IMG/VR virus record: IMGVR_UViG_3300045996_000418
Coordinates: 1 to 40,254 of that record
From: a virus
Reading direction: 5' to 3' (one strand)
DNA: 40,254 bases
Each line of letters starts with the position of its first letter. Position 1 is the first letter of the stretch. Below, piece by piece: positions 15,797 to 23,424 of the stretch. Made by a program: the position numbers and the translations under genes. The notes beneath the pieces are model-generated. The model was not told the origin of the DNA and did not search any database. It saw only the letters and a list, made by a program, of their open reading frames with translations.

Positions 15797-16960
15797 ATGC
15801 CAATCGATCCAAGCATTGCCCTTCAAGCTCGCCTGCCGCAGTTTGATAACCCGCTCGCGCAAATGGCGCAAGTGAGCCAGTTGCAGCACGCCCAGAAACA
15901 GAATCGCCTTGCCGACTTGACGTTTGCCGGTAAAGAGCGAGAAATGCAGCAAGAGAATGCGCTGAGTCAGGTATATAAGAGCGCCCTTGGTAGTGATGGC
16001 GCAATCGACCGCAACAAGCTGTATAGCGGACTTGCGCAAGGCGGGCTCGGCGCAAAACTTCCTGGCATTCAGAAGGGGTTCGCCGATCAAGACAAATCTC
16101 AACGCGAAGCCGAGCGCGCAGGGCTTCAGCAGGCCATCGAGAAGCAAGCCATCATTTCGCAATATGCAGGAGCCGCCAAGGATCAGACATCCTGGGATCA
16201 AGGGCTTGCAGCACTGCAAAGCATGGGCGTCGATGTAAGCCAGGTCCCGCAGCAGTTCGACCCACAGACAGCGGCAATGCTTCGTGACCGCTCTCTGACT
16301 GGCGCGCAGCAACTTGAGCAAGTTTGGAAGCAGAAAGGCTACGACCTCGACATTTCCAAGTTCGGATACCAGCAGCAGAACGATGCGACAAACAGGGCGG
16401 TAACGATGCGCGGGCAGAATATGACCGACGCGCGCGGACGGGATACGAATGACATCAATCGTCAGCTCGTCGGCCAAGAGCGTCAGCTAAAAATCGACAA
16501 GCTCCAGGCGGAGAAAGACGATCGCACACGCCAAAAGCAAGCCGCCGTCGCCAAGGCTGAGGAATCGCTTGCTGTGATCGACAAGGCAATCAACCACCCA
16601 GGAAGAGCGGCAGCAACCGGCACAAGTAGCGTCCTCGATCCGCGCAACTATATAGCCGGCACAGAGCCGATGAACTTCCAGGTTGTCCTGGATCAGCTCG
16701 GTGGGCAGGCTTTCTTGCAGGCGTTCGAGTCCCTCAAGGGCGGCGGACAGATTACCGAAGTCGAGGGCAAGAAAGCGACCGATGCAATGGCGCGCCTCAA
16801 CCGCAAACAGAGCGACGCGGAGTTCAAGAAATCTTTGGAGGATCTGCGATCGGTGGTTTCCACCGGACTTGCGCGCGCAAAAGGGGTCAGTGTCGAGCCA
16901 GCTGCGCCAGCCTCCGGATCCAGCAACATCGACGCGCTACTGAAGAAATACGGGGGTTAA
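15797..16960 (+). CDS. internal virion/ejection protein (387 aa)
   Basis: Starts after AGGACAG. Nearly all helical, Gln/Ala/Lys-rich (QLQHAQKQNRLADLTFAGK) with a long coiled coil through about residue 270 and a Gly-rich linker before the C-terminus. It lies in the second position of the ejection block and corresponds in place to P22 gp20. It probably forms part of the trans-envelope DNA conduit. No catalytic motif seen. Confidence 0.7.
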   Translation: MPIDPSIALQARLPQFDNPLAQMAQVSQLQHAQKQNRLADLTFAGKEREMQQENALSQVYKSALGSDGAIDRNKLYSGLAQGGLGAKLPGIQKGFADQDKSQREAERAGLQQAIEKQAIISQYAGAAKDQTSWDQGLAALQSMGVDVSQVPQQFDPQTAAMLRDRSLTGAQQLEQVWKQKGYDLDISKFGYQQQNDATNRAVTMRGQNMTDARGRDTNDINRQLVGQERQLKIDKLQAEKDDRTRQKQAAVAKAEESLAVIDKAINHPGRAAATGTSSVLDPRNYIAGTEPMNFQVVLDQLGGQAFLQAFESLKGGGQITEVEGKKATDAMARLNRKQSDAEFKKSLEDLRSVVSTGLARAKGVSVEPAAPASGSSNIDALLKKYGG

Positions 16961-16962
16961 GA

Positions 16963-18654
16963 ATGGCCGACATCAAGCAGCTCGAAAGGGCGCTGATCAA
17001 TGCGGACGCCGCAGGTGATGCCGATGCCGCGCGCGCGCTTGCCGGCGAGATCCGGAAGATGCGGAGCGCTCCGAAGGCCGGCCCGGCAGCCGCCGAGTCG
17101 TCATTGATGGGCGACATTGCGCAAGGTGCCGGGAATCTCGTTGCCGGCGCAGTGCGTGGCGCAGGGTCAATTGGCGCAACCATCCTTGCCCCTTACGACA
17201 TGGCAAAGGACGCCATCGCCGGCAAGGGCCTATCGCTCGAATCGAATCGGCAGCGCAGGGCTGGCATAGACGGCGGCTTGCAGCTGATGGGGGCGGAAAC
17301 AGATTCCATGCTCTATAAAGGCGGGAAGCTCGCCGGAGAAATCGCCGGAACTGCCGGCGTTGGGTCCGCCTTAGGCATTGGAGCAAAGGCGGCAGGGGCG
17401 GCGCCCTCGGTTGTGAATGCGCTGACCACCTCGGGATTCCGAGCTGGCGCAACACCCGGCGCTGCGAACATGCTGACGCGTATGGCTGGTGGCGCGGCGA
17501 CTGGCGGCGCAATGGCCGGCCTTGTCAACCCTGAAGACGCTGCGATGGGGGCTGCAATCGGCGGGGCTTTGCCGCCTTTGGCAAAACTGGCTGGCTCGGT
17601 CGGCTCTGGCATTAAGCGCGGCATTACAGGAGCGCCGGCAAACCCCAGAATGCTCGAAGCGGCCCGCGCGGGCGCGCAATCTGGCTACGTGGTGCCTCCT
17701 GCCGACCTCAGTCCGGGCATTGGTACCGAGCTGCTTTCCGGCCTATCCGGCAAGATCAAGACTGCGCAAGTTGCCAGTCAGCGCAATCAAGATGTGACCA
17801 ACAAGCTTGCCGGCAAAGCATTGGGGCTGGCTGATGACGCTCCGTTGACGGTAGAGGCGCTGGGCAAAATCCGCGAACAGGCGGGGGCGGCTTACGAGGC
17901 TGTGGCGTCTGCCGGATCTGTCAGCCCGGGCGCATCCTATGCTGCAGCACTGGACGACGCAATCAAGCCGTTCGTTAGCCAGGCCAAGTCCTTTCCTGGG
18001 CGGAAAGCGCCGGCTGTGGTGGCTGATATTCAGGCGCTAAAAACTGAAGCATTCGATGCAGGCGACGCAATCGAGGCCATCAAGGTGCTACGCAACGATG
18101 CGGACGCGGCCTACCGATCGGGCGATAAGCTAGCCGGCAAGGCCTACAAAAAAGCGGTGGAAGCGCTGGAGGGGGCGATTGACGAGCACTTGGTCAAGAC
18201 TGGCGCCCCTCAAGACTTGCTGAAGAACTACCGCGGCGCCCGCCAGACAATCGCAAAATCATACACAGTACAAAGCGCGCTGAACCCGGAAACGGGCGCG
18301 GTGAACGCATCGAAGCTGGCCGGCGACCTACTCAAGGGCAAGCCGCTGTCCGGTGAATTGCGCAACATTGGGGAATTTTCTGCCGCATTCCCAAGGGCGA
18401 CTCAAGCCCTCAAGGAAACACCGAAGGCGCTCAGTCCACTGGATTACGCGGTGACCGGAACAGCCTCGCTGACGACCGGAAATGTACTCCCGCTTGCTTT
18501 GCTAGGAGCTCGACCTGTTGCAAGAAACATGCTGCTGTCAGGACCGATGCAGCGCGCCGCAATGCAAGTGCCAGGACAAAACAGGCTGTCGTCTTTGATG
18601 CAAGGAGCGGTGCCGCTTGCATACAGGACTGCCCCGCTTATCCCCGGCCAGTAA
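16963..18654 (+). CDS. internal virion/ejection protein (563 aa)
   Basis: Starts two bases after the previous stop. N-terminal helix rich in Ala/Asp, then an extended Gly/Ala-rich membrane-active region (about 55-215, with GAILAPYD-like and GGAATGGAMAGL segments) and a C-terminal helical domain with Lys/Ala repeats. Position and composition match the P22 gp16-type ejection protein. No lytic transglycosylase motif seen. Two terminators and an antisense small ORF lie beyond its stop. Confidence 0.72.
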   Translation: MADIKQLERALINADAAGDADAARALAGEIRKMRSAPKAGPAAAESSLMGDIAQGAGNLVAGAVRGAGSIGATILAPYDMAKDAIAGKGLSLESNRQRRAGIDGGLQLMGAETDSMLYKGGKLAGEIAGTAGVGSALGIGAKAAGAAPSVVNALTTSGFRAGATPGAANMLTRMAGGAATGGAMAGLVNPEDAAMGAAIGGALPPLAKLAGSVGSGIKRGITGAPANPRMLEAARAGAQSGYVVPPADLSPGIGTELLSGLSGKIKTAQVASQRNQDVTNKLAGKALGLADDAPLTVEALGKIREQAGAAYEAVASAGSVSPGASYAAALDDAIKPFVSQAKSFPGRKAPAVVADIQALKTEAFDAGDAIEAIKVLRNDADAAYRSGDKLAGKAYKKAVEALEGAIDEHLVKTGAPQDLLKNYRGARQTIAKSYTVQSALNPETGAVNASKLAGDLLKGKPLSGELRNIGEFSAAFPRATQALKETPKALSPLDYAVTGTASLTTGNVLPLALLGARPVARNMLLSGPMQRAAMQVPGQNRLSSLMQGAVPLAYRTAPLIPGQ

Positions 18655-18724
18655 TAAGCCCGTAAAGGAAAGCAGCAAAGATGATTACGCCCGCTTTAAT
18701 CAGCATCCAGTCAATGTAGTCCAT
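18638..18724 (-). CDS. tiny antisense membrane protein (28 aa)
   Basis: A 28-aa reading frame on the opposite strand: an acidic-aromatic start (MDYIDWMLIKAG) then one hydrophobic span and a basic end. It resembles tiny single-span proteins I recall from other phages, but the comparison is from memory. There is no Shine-Dalgarno; an extended -10 element sits seven bases before the ATG, allowing a leaderless message. Its 3' end overlaps the 3' end of the ejection gene by 17 bases. Confidence 0.5.
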   Translation of the reverse strand: MDYIDWMLIKAGVIIFAAFLYGLITGRG

Positions 18725-18730
18725 CAAAAA

Positions 18731-18739
18731 ATCATACCA
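18731..18739 (-). promoter_or_regulatory. extended -10 promoter for the antisense small ORF
   Basis: Read on the minus strand the bases are TGGTATGAT, an extended -10 (TGN plus TATGAT). Start of transcription would fall at the ATG at 18724. No good -35 is seen, as is common for extended -10 promoters. Confidence 0.4.
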
Positions 18740-18741
18740 CA

Positions 18742-18763
18742 GCCGCCCCGAGCGGCCTTTTTT
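18742..18763 (+). terminator. intrinsic terminator
   Basis: Stem GCCGC/GCGGC, 5-base loop, then C and six T. First of two in tandem between the ejection block and the tailspike. Confidence 0.75.
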
Positions 18764-18765
18764 AC

Positions 18766-18791
18766 GCCCCGCGAGTCGGGGCTTTTCTTTT
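18766..18791 (+). terminator. second tandem intrinsic terminator
   Basis: Stem GCCCC/GGGGC, 7-base loop, then TTTTCTTTT. The T tract runs straight into the TTGGAG ribosome binding site of the tailspike gene. Confidence 0.72.
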
Positions 18792-18801
18792 GGAGCCTCA
18801 C

Positions 18802-20883
18802 ATGGCCGGCAGTCTCTTACCGCAACCAAAGCAATTATTCCAAACCGACTCATGGGGGCCAGGTGTTGGATACAAGATTTACACGTATGAGCCCGGAACG
18901 CTGACAGCCAAGGCGACCTATACAAGTTCCGCGCTGACCACGCCAAACACCAACCCAGTGATCGCCAATGCACGCGGCGAGGCGGTCATGTTCGGCACCG
19001 GCTCATATCGAATCATTCTCAAAGATTCGATTGATGTAACGGTATGGGATCAGGACAACGTTCAAGCTATTGGCGGTGCGGCGGATACGCTGCGCACTGA
19101 CCTTGCTGCAACGACTGGCGCATCGCTTGTCGGCTACGAAGGTACAACCGTCGATGCAATGCTGGACAAGCAGCAAGTCCGCATCAATCACAAAAACTTC
19201 GCTTACGACTACAGCGATACAACAACCATCATCTACGACGGCTCGACCGGCGACGGGTTACATCGCCATTTCGGACAGATCGCAGAAGGCATCGACGGTC
19301 GCCTGCACCTTGTCTATGGACGCAGTCCGACGCACGGTCTGACGGCTGGACAGACGGCGTGGCATCGATATTCTGACGATGGTGGGGCCACGTGGTCCGC
19401 TGAAACTGAGGTTATCCCTGCTGATGCACTATTGGATCAGCGTTCATTGTCAATGTGCGTCACGCCTACCGGGCGCATTGTCCTGATCTACGCCAAAGTG
19501 TTGGCGGACTCTACCAATCTCGTAACGTTTGGACTGCGCTATTCCGATGACAACAGCGAAACGTGGACGCAAGGTGACGACATCGTCACAATCAATTTCA
19601 CCTACTGCCGATCCTACGGGCGCATCAAGCTGATTCCGGGAGACAGTAACAATACGTATCGGCTGGCGTGGACGCCGTACTATCGCAGCGGCAGCGGGCC
19701 AACGACGTACCGCGTGGCCGCCTGGTACTCTGATGCGGACAGCGATGGACTGGACTGGACCGAGGGTGCGCCGATCGTGGATGACACGACCGGGCAGACC
19801 GAGTGCGAAATCGTCGCCATCAACGCAAAGCTGTGGTTTGCGGTTACGCGCGGAGCAACCGGGCTGACGCTGTATAAGACGACTGATGCCGGTGCTACCT
19901 GGAGTTCGATTGGCGTGGTTACCATAACAGCGTCCGACAGCTGGGTGGCTCCGACCCTTGACAAATTTCACAAGGACGGCAGTTGGTTCCTTGCGCTTGG
20001 TTACTGCAATCGTTCGCAGGATACGCAGAACTGGCGCATTGTCTCGGTTGACTCCGCGTTGACATCGGCGGAATTCGGAGAAGAGATTGACGTCGCCACC
20101 GACATGGTGAATGCATCAGGCTACCAGTGCCCGGTAACTGACCCGAATGGCAACCTCTATATCGAGGGCGGCACGGCCTACGTCGAATTCAAGGAGTACG
20201 TCGGGCAGGTGTACACCCAAGTAAGGTTCGTCCGCATTGACTTGCTGGCCCTGCAGGCTCAAAACGGATGGACGCTGCGCACGATTGCCTCGGGCGCCAT
20301 CACGGTTCCCGGGAATACGCTTGAGACGACAATCTCCATAGATACCGAGGGCGCCGCCGCAACCGATGACTTGGACACAATCAACGGTGGAAAATACGGG
20401 CAAATTTATGTTTTCCGCGGGCCATACGCGACAGCCAGTCGCGACCCAATACTTAAAAGCGGCACCGGAAATCTATTCTTGAACGGCGATTTCCGCTTTA
20501 ACTCTTTGACCAGCCGACTGACCGCCTTGCGGCTGGAGGCTGGCTGGTTCGAGGTTTCAAGAACTGACGACTACACGCCGGCAGCGATCGTTATTACCTC
20601 GGATGCAATCACCGTACCATCCAGCGCCATTCCAATTTTTGTCCTGATTGACACGGAAGCGGCGGCAGCGACCGACGCCCTCAGCACCATCAACGGCGGG
20701 CGAGAGAACCAGATTATCTACCTCTCCAGCGCGACCAGCTCGCGCGATCCAACGCTCGATGAAGTTGGAAATATTGCGCTAAGTGCCGCTGGTAATTGCA
20801 CACTCACCAATCCGTCCGACCTGATTGGACTCATCAAGCGCGGCGCCACTTGGTACGAAATATCCCGCTCGGACAACGGCTGA
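18802..20883 (+). CDS. tailspike with sialidase-like (BNR) domain (693 aa)
   Basis: The first 110 residues are a head-binding adaptor like those of P22-type tailspikes (LPQPKQLFQTDSWGP, YTYEPGTLTAKATYTSSAL, ANARGEAVMFGTGSYRI). Residues about 130-470 form a sialidase/BNR propeller with three Asp-box motifs: YSDDGGATW, YSDDNSETW and TTDAGATW. The C-terminal 200 residues are two diverged copies of a unit of about 95 residues starting AITVP and ending WFEVSR/WYEISR. It would bind and probably cleave a surface polysaccharide. ATG at 18802 is set by GGAG upstream. Glycan specificity is unknown. Confidence 0.86.
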   Translation: MAGSLLPQPKQLFQTDSWGPGVGYKIYTYEPGTLTAKATYTSSALTTPNTNPVIANARGEAVMFGTGSYRIILKDSIDVTVWDQDNVQAIGGAADTLRTDLAATTGASLVGYEGTTVDAMLDKQQVRINHKNFAYDYSDTTTIIYDGSTGDGLHRHFGQIAEGIDGRLHLVYGRSPTHGLTAGQTAWHRYSDDGGATWSAETEVIPADALLDQRSLSMCVTPTGRIVLIYAKVLADSTNLVTFGLRYSDDNSETWTQGDDIVTINFTYCRSYGRIKLIPGDSNNTYRLAWTPYYRSGSGPTTYRVAAWYSDADSDGLDWTEGAPIVDDTTGQTECEIVAINAKLWFAVTRGATGLTLYKTTDAGATWSSIGVVTITASDSWVAPTLDKFHKDGSWFLALGYCNRSQDTQNWRIVSVDSALTSAEFGEEIDVATDMVNASGYQCPVTDPNGNLYIEGGTAYVEFKEYVGQVYTQVRFVRIDLLALQAQNGWTLRTIASGAITVPGNTLETTISIDTEGAAATDDLDTINGGKYGQIYVFRGPYATASRDPILKSGTGNLFLNGDFRFNSLTSRLTALRLEAGWFEVSRTDDYTPAAIVITSDAITVPSSAIPIFVLIDTEAAAATDALSTINGGRENQIIYLSSATSSRDPTLDEVGNIALSAAGNCTLTNPSDLIGLIKRGATWYEISRSDNG

Positions 20884-20902
20884 TTGATCATAAGGAAGCG
20901 CA

Positions 20903-21136
20903 ATGGACCTCAATCAAATATTCATCTTCGCCCTAGCCTGCATCGTCGGCGCTCTAGGTTGGTTTGCTCGCGTGCTGTACGACGCAACGCAATCGCTGAA
21001 AAGTGACGTGAACGATCTACGCGTTCTGATCGCAACTGAATTCGTTCGCTATGACCGAATGCAGGACGCCATGAAGCCAATCATGGACTCCTTGCAGGAG
21101 ATTAAGCAGACGTTGTCAACCAAGGCGGACAAATGA
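20903..21136 (+). CDS. membrane-anchored coiled-coil lysis-region protein (77 aa)
   Basis: One N-terminal membrane span (about residues 5-26) followed by a charged helix (TQSLKSDVNDLRVLIATEF) likely to be a coiled coil. AAGGAAG site upstream; the stop overlaps the lysozyme ATG (ATGA). The anchor-plus-coil plan and the position before the endolysin fit a spanin- or holin-related accessory, but there is no diagnostic motif. Confidence 0.75.
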   Translation: MDLNQIFIFALACIVGALGWFARVLYDATQSLKSDVNDLRVLIATEFVRYDRMQDAMKPIMDSLQEIKQTLSTKADK

Positions 21137-21543
21137 ATCTCGAACTACTGGAGCAAGAACTGACCCGCGACGAGGGCAAGCGCAAGTTCGCCTACAAATG
21201 CACGGCAGGAAAAACCACTATCGGCATTGGCAGGAACTTGGACGATGTCGGCCTGACCGACGAGGAAATCCGACTGCTGTTCAAGCACGACATTCAGCGC
21301 GTTTGCGTCGATCTCGACCGGGCGCTGCCGTGGTGGCGCGATATGTCGGACGCGCGGCAGCGGGTGATTGTGAACATGGCATTCAACCTCGGCATTAATG
21401 GCCTGCTGAAGTTCAAGAATACGCTGGCCGCAATGGAAGCTGGCGAGTGTAAGCGCGCCGCGGCGGGAATGCTCGATTCGCTGTGGGCGCGCCAAGTTGG
21501 CGATAGAGCAAAACGACTGGCAAAAATGATGGAGGCAGGATGA
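21133..21543 (+). CDS. endolysin, T4/P22-type lysozyme (136 aa)
   Basis: Glycoside hydrolase family 24 muramidase that cleaves peptidoglycan at lysis. The catalytic spacing E-8-x-5-T is present as Glu14, Cys23 and Thr29, with the sequence TTIGIGRNLDD following. Cys replaces the usual second Asp; Cys is a known natural alternative at this site. No signal peptide or SAR helix is visible, so export should need the holin encoded next. ATGA overlaps link it to both neighbours. Confidence 0.93.
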   Translation: MNLELLEQELTRDEGKRKFAYKCTAGKTTIGIGRNLDDVGLTDEEIRLLFKHDIQRVCVDLDRALPWWRDMSDARQRVIVNMAFNLGINGLLKFKNTLAAMEAGECKRAAAGMLDSLWARQVGDRAKRLAKMMEAG

Positions 21544-21944
21544 ACCCGTTAATCCTTGGTCCGCTCTTCGAGCTAGGCGGCAGCATCATCAATCGCATGT
21601 TCCCCGACCCGGCAGAGAAGGCAAGGGCGGAGCTTGAGTTGCTCAAGATGACGCAGGCCGGCGACCTGCAACAGATCCTTGCCCAGCTCGAAATCAACGC
21701 GAAGGAAGCGCAGCATCCGTCCATGTTCGTGGCTGGCGCAAGGCCATTTATTTTGTGGGTCTGTGGATTCGGGTTTCTTTGGGCGACAATTGGCCGGCCT
21801 GTCGCGGTTTGGGTTGCGCTGGCAAAGGGGTGGCCACTTCCGCCTGAAATAGACGCAGATGTTTTGATGTATGTGCTCGGCGGTCTATTGGGGCTTGGCG
21901 GCTTCAGGTCGTATGAAAAAGTTCGAGGCGTGGCATCAAAATAG
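21540..21944 (+). CDS. three-span holin (134 aa)
   Basis: The pattern is that of the GTA/3TM holin family: an N-terminal amphipathic segment with FPDPAEKARAELE, a Gln-rich helix, QHPSMFVAGARPFILWVCGF (first span), then a second span around LWATIGRPVAVWVALAKG and a third at VLMYVLGGLLGLGGF, ending in a basic tail. It would form the membrane lesion that releases the lysozyme. Overlaps the lysozyme stop (ATGA). Confidence 0.85.
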   Translation: MNPLILGPLFELGGSIINRMFPDPAEKARAELELLKMTQAGDLQQILAQLEINAKEAQHPSMFVAGARPFILWVCGFGFLWATIGRPVAVWVALAKGWPLPPEIDADVLMYVLGGLLGLGGFRSYEKVRGVASK

Positions 21945-21952
21945 ACAAGTAG

Positions 21953-21995
21953 ACCCCTCCAATGCGCGGTACAATGTACCTAACATTGGAGGGGT
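21953..21995 (+). promoter_or_regulatory. long hairpin burying the HNH gene ribosome binding site
   Basis: Outer arms ACCCCTCCAATG (21953-21964) and CATTGGAGGGGT (21984-21995) are a perfect 12-bp stem. Inside it, GGTAC/GTACC (21968-21972 and 21976-21980) forms a 5-bp stem with loop AAT. The Shine-Dalgarno GGAGGGG (21988-21994) of the gene starting at 22000 is entirely within the right arm, so it is sequestered in any transcript that includes the whole hairpin. Confidence 0.82.
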
Positions 21996-21999
21996 TGAT

Positions 22000-22641
22000 A
22001 TGGGAGCGCTTGTTGATTTGACCGGCCAAAAATTCGGCCGGCTGACCGTCACGCGGAAGTCTGAGACAGTTAGCAAAGTCGGGGCTTTATGGGTCTGCCG
22101 CTGCGACTGCGGGAGCGAGGTTTCGTCGAACTCGTTAAAACTCAGGAGCGGGCACACAAAATCATGCGGGTGCCTGCGTTCCGATACCAAAACGAATTTG
22201 CAGCACGGGCAAGCCAATCGGACCACCACTTATAGAACGTGGAAAGAGATGCGGCAGCGGTGCCTAAATCCGAAGTCGGATAAATGGAAATGGTATGGCG
22301 GACGAGGCATTTCCATCTGCCAGCAGTGGGAAAGCTTTGATGTGTTCTTGCGGGATATGGGAGAACGCCCGCTTGGGATGACGCTGGATCGCATTGATTC
22401 AGACGGAAATTATGAGCCAGCTAACTGCCGGTGGGCCACGGCGAAACAGCAGGCAACAACTAATCGCGGCGTTATTAAGAAAGGCAACACCCCGCACAAC
22501 AAAACTCCTCTGGCGGACATAGAGAAGATGCGAGCACTGAAAGCAGCGGGCTTAAAGCTGAGAGAAATTGGAGCTTTGTTCGGGAAAGATGTGTCGGTGG
22601 TTTCTGGACTTATTAACCACGGGGCAAGACCAACAAAATGA
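22000..22641 (+). CDS. HNH-type (homing) endonuclease (213 aa)
   Basis: N-terminal zinc-ribbon-like region (GQKFGRLTVTRK, then WVCRCDCG and SCGCL; residues about 9-60), followed by an HNH-like core seen in phage free-standing endonucleases: TTYRTWKEMRQRCLNPKS, WYGGRGISICQQW, LDRIDSDGNYEPANCRWAT. A C-terminal helix-turn-helix-like part (LKLREIGALFGKDVSVVSG) would contact DNA. It probably cuts intronless or endonuclease-less alleles near its own site and so spreads. ATG at 22000 is 5 bases after GGAGGGG. Lower GC and different codon use from the late genes suggest recent arrival. Confidence 0.8.
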   Translation: MGALVDLTGQKFGRLTVTRKSETVSKVGALWVCRCDCGSEVSSNSLKLRSGHTKSCGCLRSDTKTNLQHGQANRTTTYRTWKEMRQRCLNPKSDKWKWYGGRGISICQQWESFDVFLRDMGERPLGMTLDRIDSDGNYEPANCRWATAKQQATTNRGVIKKGNTPHNKTPLADIEKMRALKAAGLKLREIGALFGKDVSVVSGLINHGARPTK

Positions 22642-22665
22642 AAGAGCCATGCGCATTGAATGAGG

Positions 22666-22686
22666 CCCGCTCCGGCGGGTTTTTTT
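22666..22686 (+). terminator. intrinsic terminator after the HNH gene
   Basis: Stem CCCGC/GCGGG, loop TCCG, then seven T at 22680-22686. Probable main end of the late operon. Confidence 0.85.
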
Positions 22687-22712
22687 ACGCCCATACCAAA
22701 TAGGAGCAAACC

Positions 22713-22868
22713 ATGTGGATTCTCTTGATCGTCTGGCAGCTCGATACGTTCGCAACGGTCATTGAGACTGCGGAGGAATGCCGTGAGCTTGCTCAGCTCA
22801 ATGCGCTGTACTGGTCGCAATCGGGGCAAGTGGCGCAGGCTATGTGCATGCGGAGCTTCGAGATATAG
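22713..22868 (+). CDS. small hydrophobic-start protein (51 aa)
   Basis: ATG with AGGAG six bases upstream. The N-terminus MWILLIVWQLDTF is hydrophobic, then a cysteine-containing helix (ETAEECRELAQLNAL) and a short tail with Cys-Met. This shape resembles small phage membrane-associated proteins of unknown role. Last plus-strand gene of the late side; the next gene is convergent and only 12 bases away, with no terminator between them. Confidence 0.6.
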   Translation: MWILLIVWQLDTFATVIETAEECRELAQLNALYWSQSGQVAQAMCMRSFEI

Positions 22869-22880
22869 TTTCAATATCCA

Positions 22881-23177
22881 TCACGCTCCCTCCTTTGGGT
22901 GGCTGACCTCTAGCTTTGCGATAACAGATTGCACGATGGCGTAGCGGACAGCGGTTTTTTTGTCGGGGTGATCGGCAAACTTGGCGAGCACGAACGAATT
23001 CTGATTGAAAAAAACCTCTATCCCATCATATTCGTGATCTTCGGTCGGGTAGCAACCATGCTCGACCATGAGCGAAAAGGCGGCAGCATCCGACCGGCAC
23101 CACTGCGGCCACATTCCCCATTTCGGCACTTCCATCAGTTCGGCAAGCCGGTTTTCAGCCTGTTCGTACTTGTCCAT
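22881..23177 (-). CDS. hypothetical protein, last gene of the leftward operon (98 aa)
   Basis: ATG at 23177 is preferred over the GTG at 23180 because AGGGG lies five bases upstream of it. The sequence has aromatic/Cys signatures (PKWGMWPQWCRSDA), an acidic middle (CYPTEDHEYDG) and a regular C-terminus. No family recognised. It ends the series of small minus-strand genes beyond the integrase and lies just on the far side of attP, so the attachment site separates it from its operon in a lysogen. Confidence 0.72.
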   Translation of the reverse strand: MDKYEQAENRLAELMEVPKWGMWPQWCRSDAAAFSLMVEHGCYPTEDHEYDGIEVFFNQNSFVLAKFADHPDKKTAVRYAIVQSVIAKLEVSHPKEGA

Positions 23178-23328
23178 CACTTCCCCTTTCCATCAATTAA
23201 AACTGAGCAAATTCCGTTCCGCAAAAATATTTGACCCCGCGCCGATATTGGCTTCCAGGCCCATCAAGTTTACAGATTTGCGGAACTTTATCGCGCCTAC
23301 TGCCTTGATTTGATTGGATTGCGCCATG

Positions 23329-23391
23329 GACTTAAAATCCGCCGCTTACCCGAGAGGGGGCGTACCGGTTCGATTCCGGTCTCGGGCACCA
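23329..23391 (+). other. 3' part of tRNA-Leu(UAA): attachment core
   Basis: GGACTTAAAATCC is an anticodon arm with anticodon UAA. A variable-arm region follows, then a T-arm ACCGG-TTCGATT-CCGGT (23364-23380), acceptor strand CTCGGGC (23381-23387), A and CCA (23389-23391). The 5' acceptor strand GCCCGAG and the D-arm are missing upstream, so no complete tRNA is encoded. Integration here would restore the 3' end of a host tRNA-Leu gene. Confidence 0.85.
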
Positions 23392-23402
23392 TTATCATAG
23401 TG

Positions 23403-23424
23403 CGTTATCGCGATCACGATAACG
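23403..23424. repeat. 8-bp inverted repeat in the attP arm
   Basis: CGTTATCG/CGATAACG around a 6-base spacer, 11 bases beyond the tRNA CCA. No T tract. Could be a factor-binding site in the attP complex. Confidence 0.55.

Noticed and set aside
15635-16477. 280-aa minus-strand frame opposite ejection genes
   Set aside because: Antisense shadow within a continuous plus-strand operon with well-supported genes.
23305-23391. Complete tRNA-Leu gene
   Set aside because: Only the 3' part matches. The 5' acceptor strand GCCCGAG and a D-arm are not found upstream, and the anticodon stem 5' strand mispairs. It is an attachment core.
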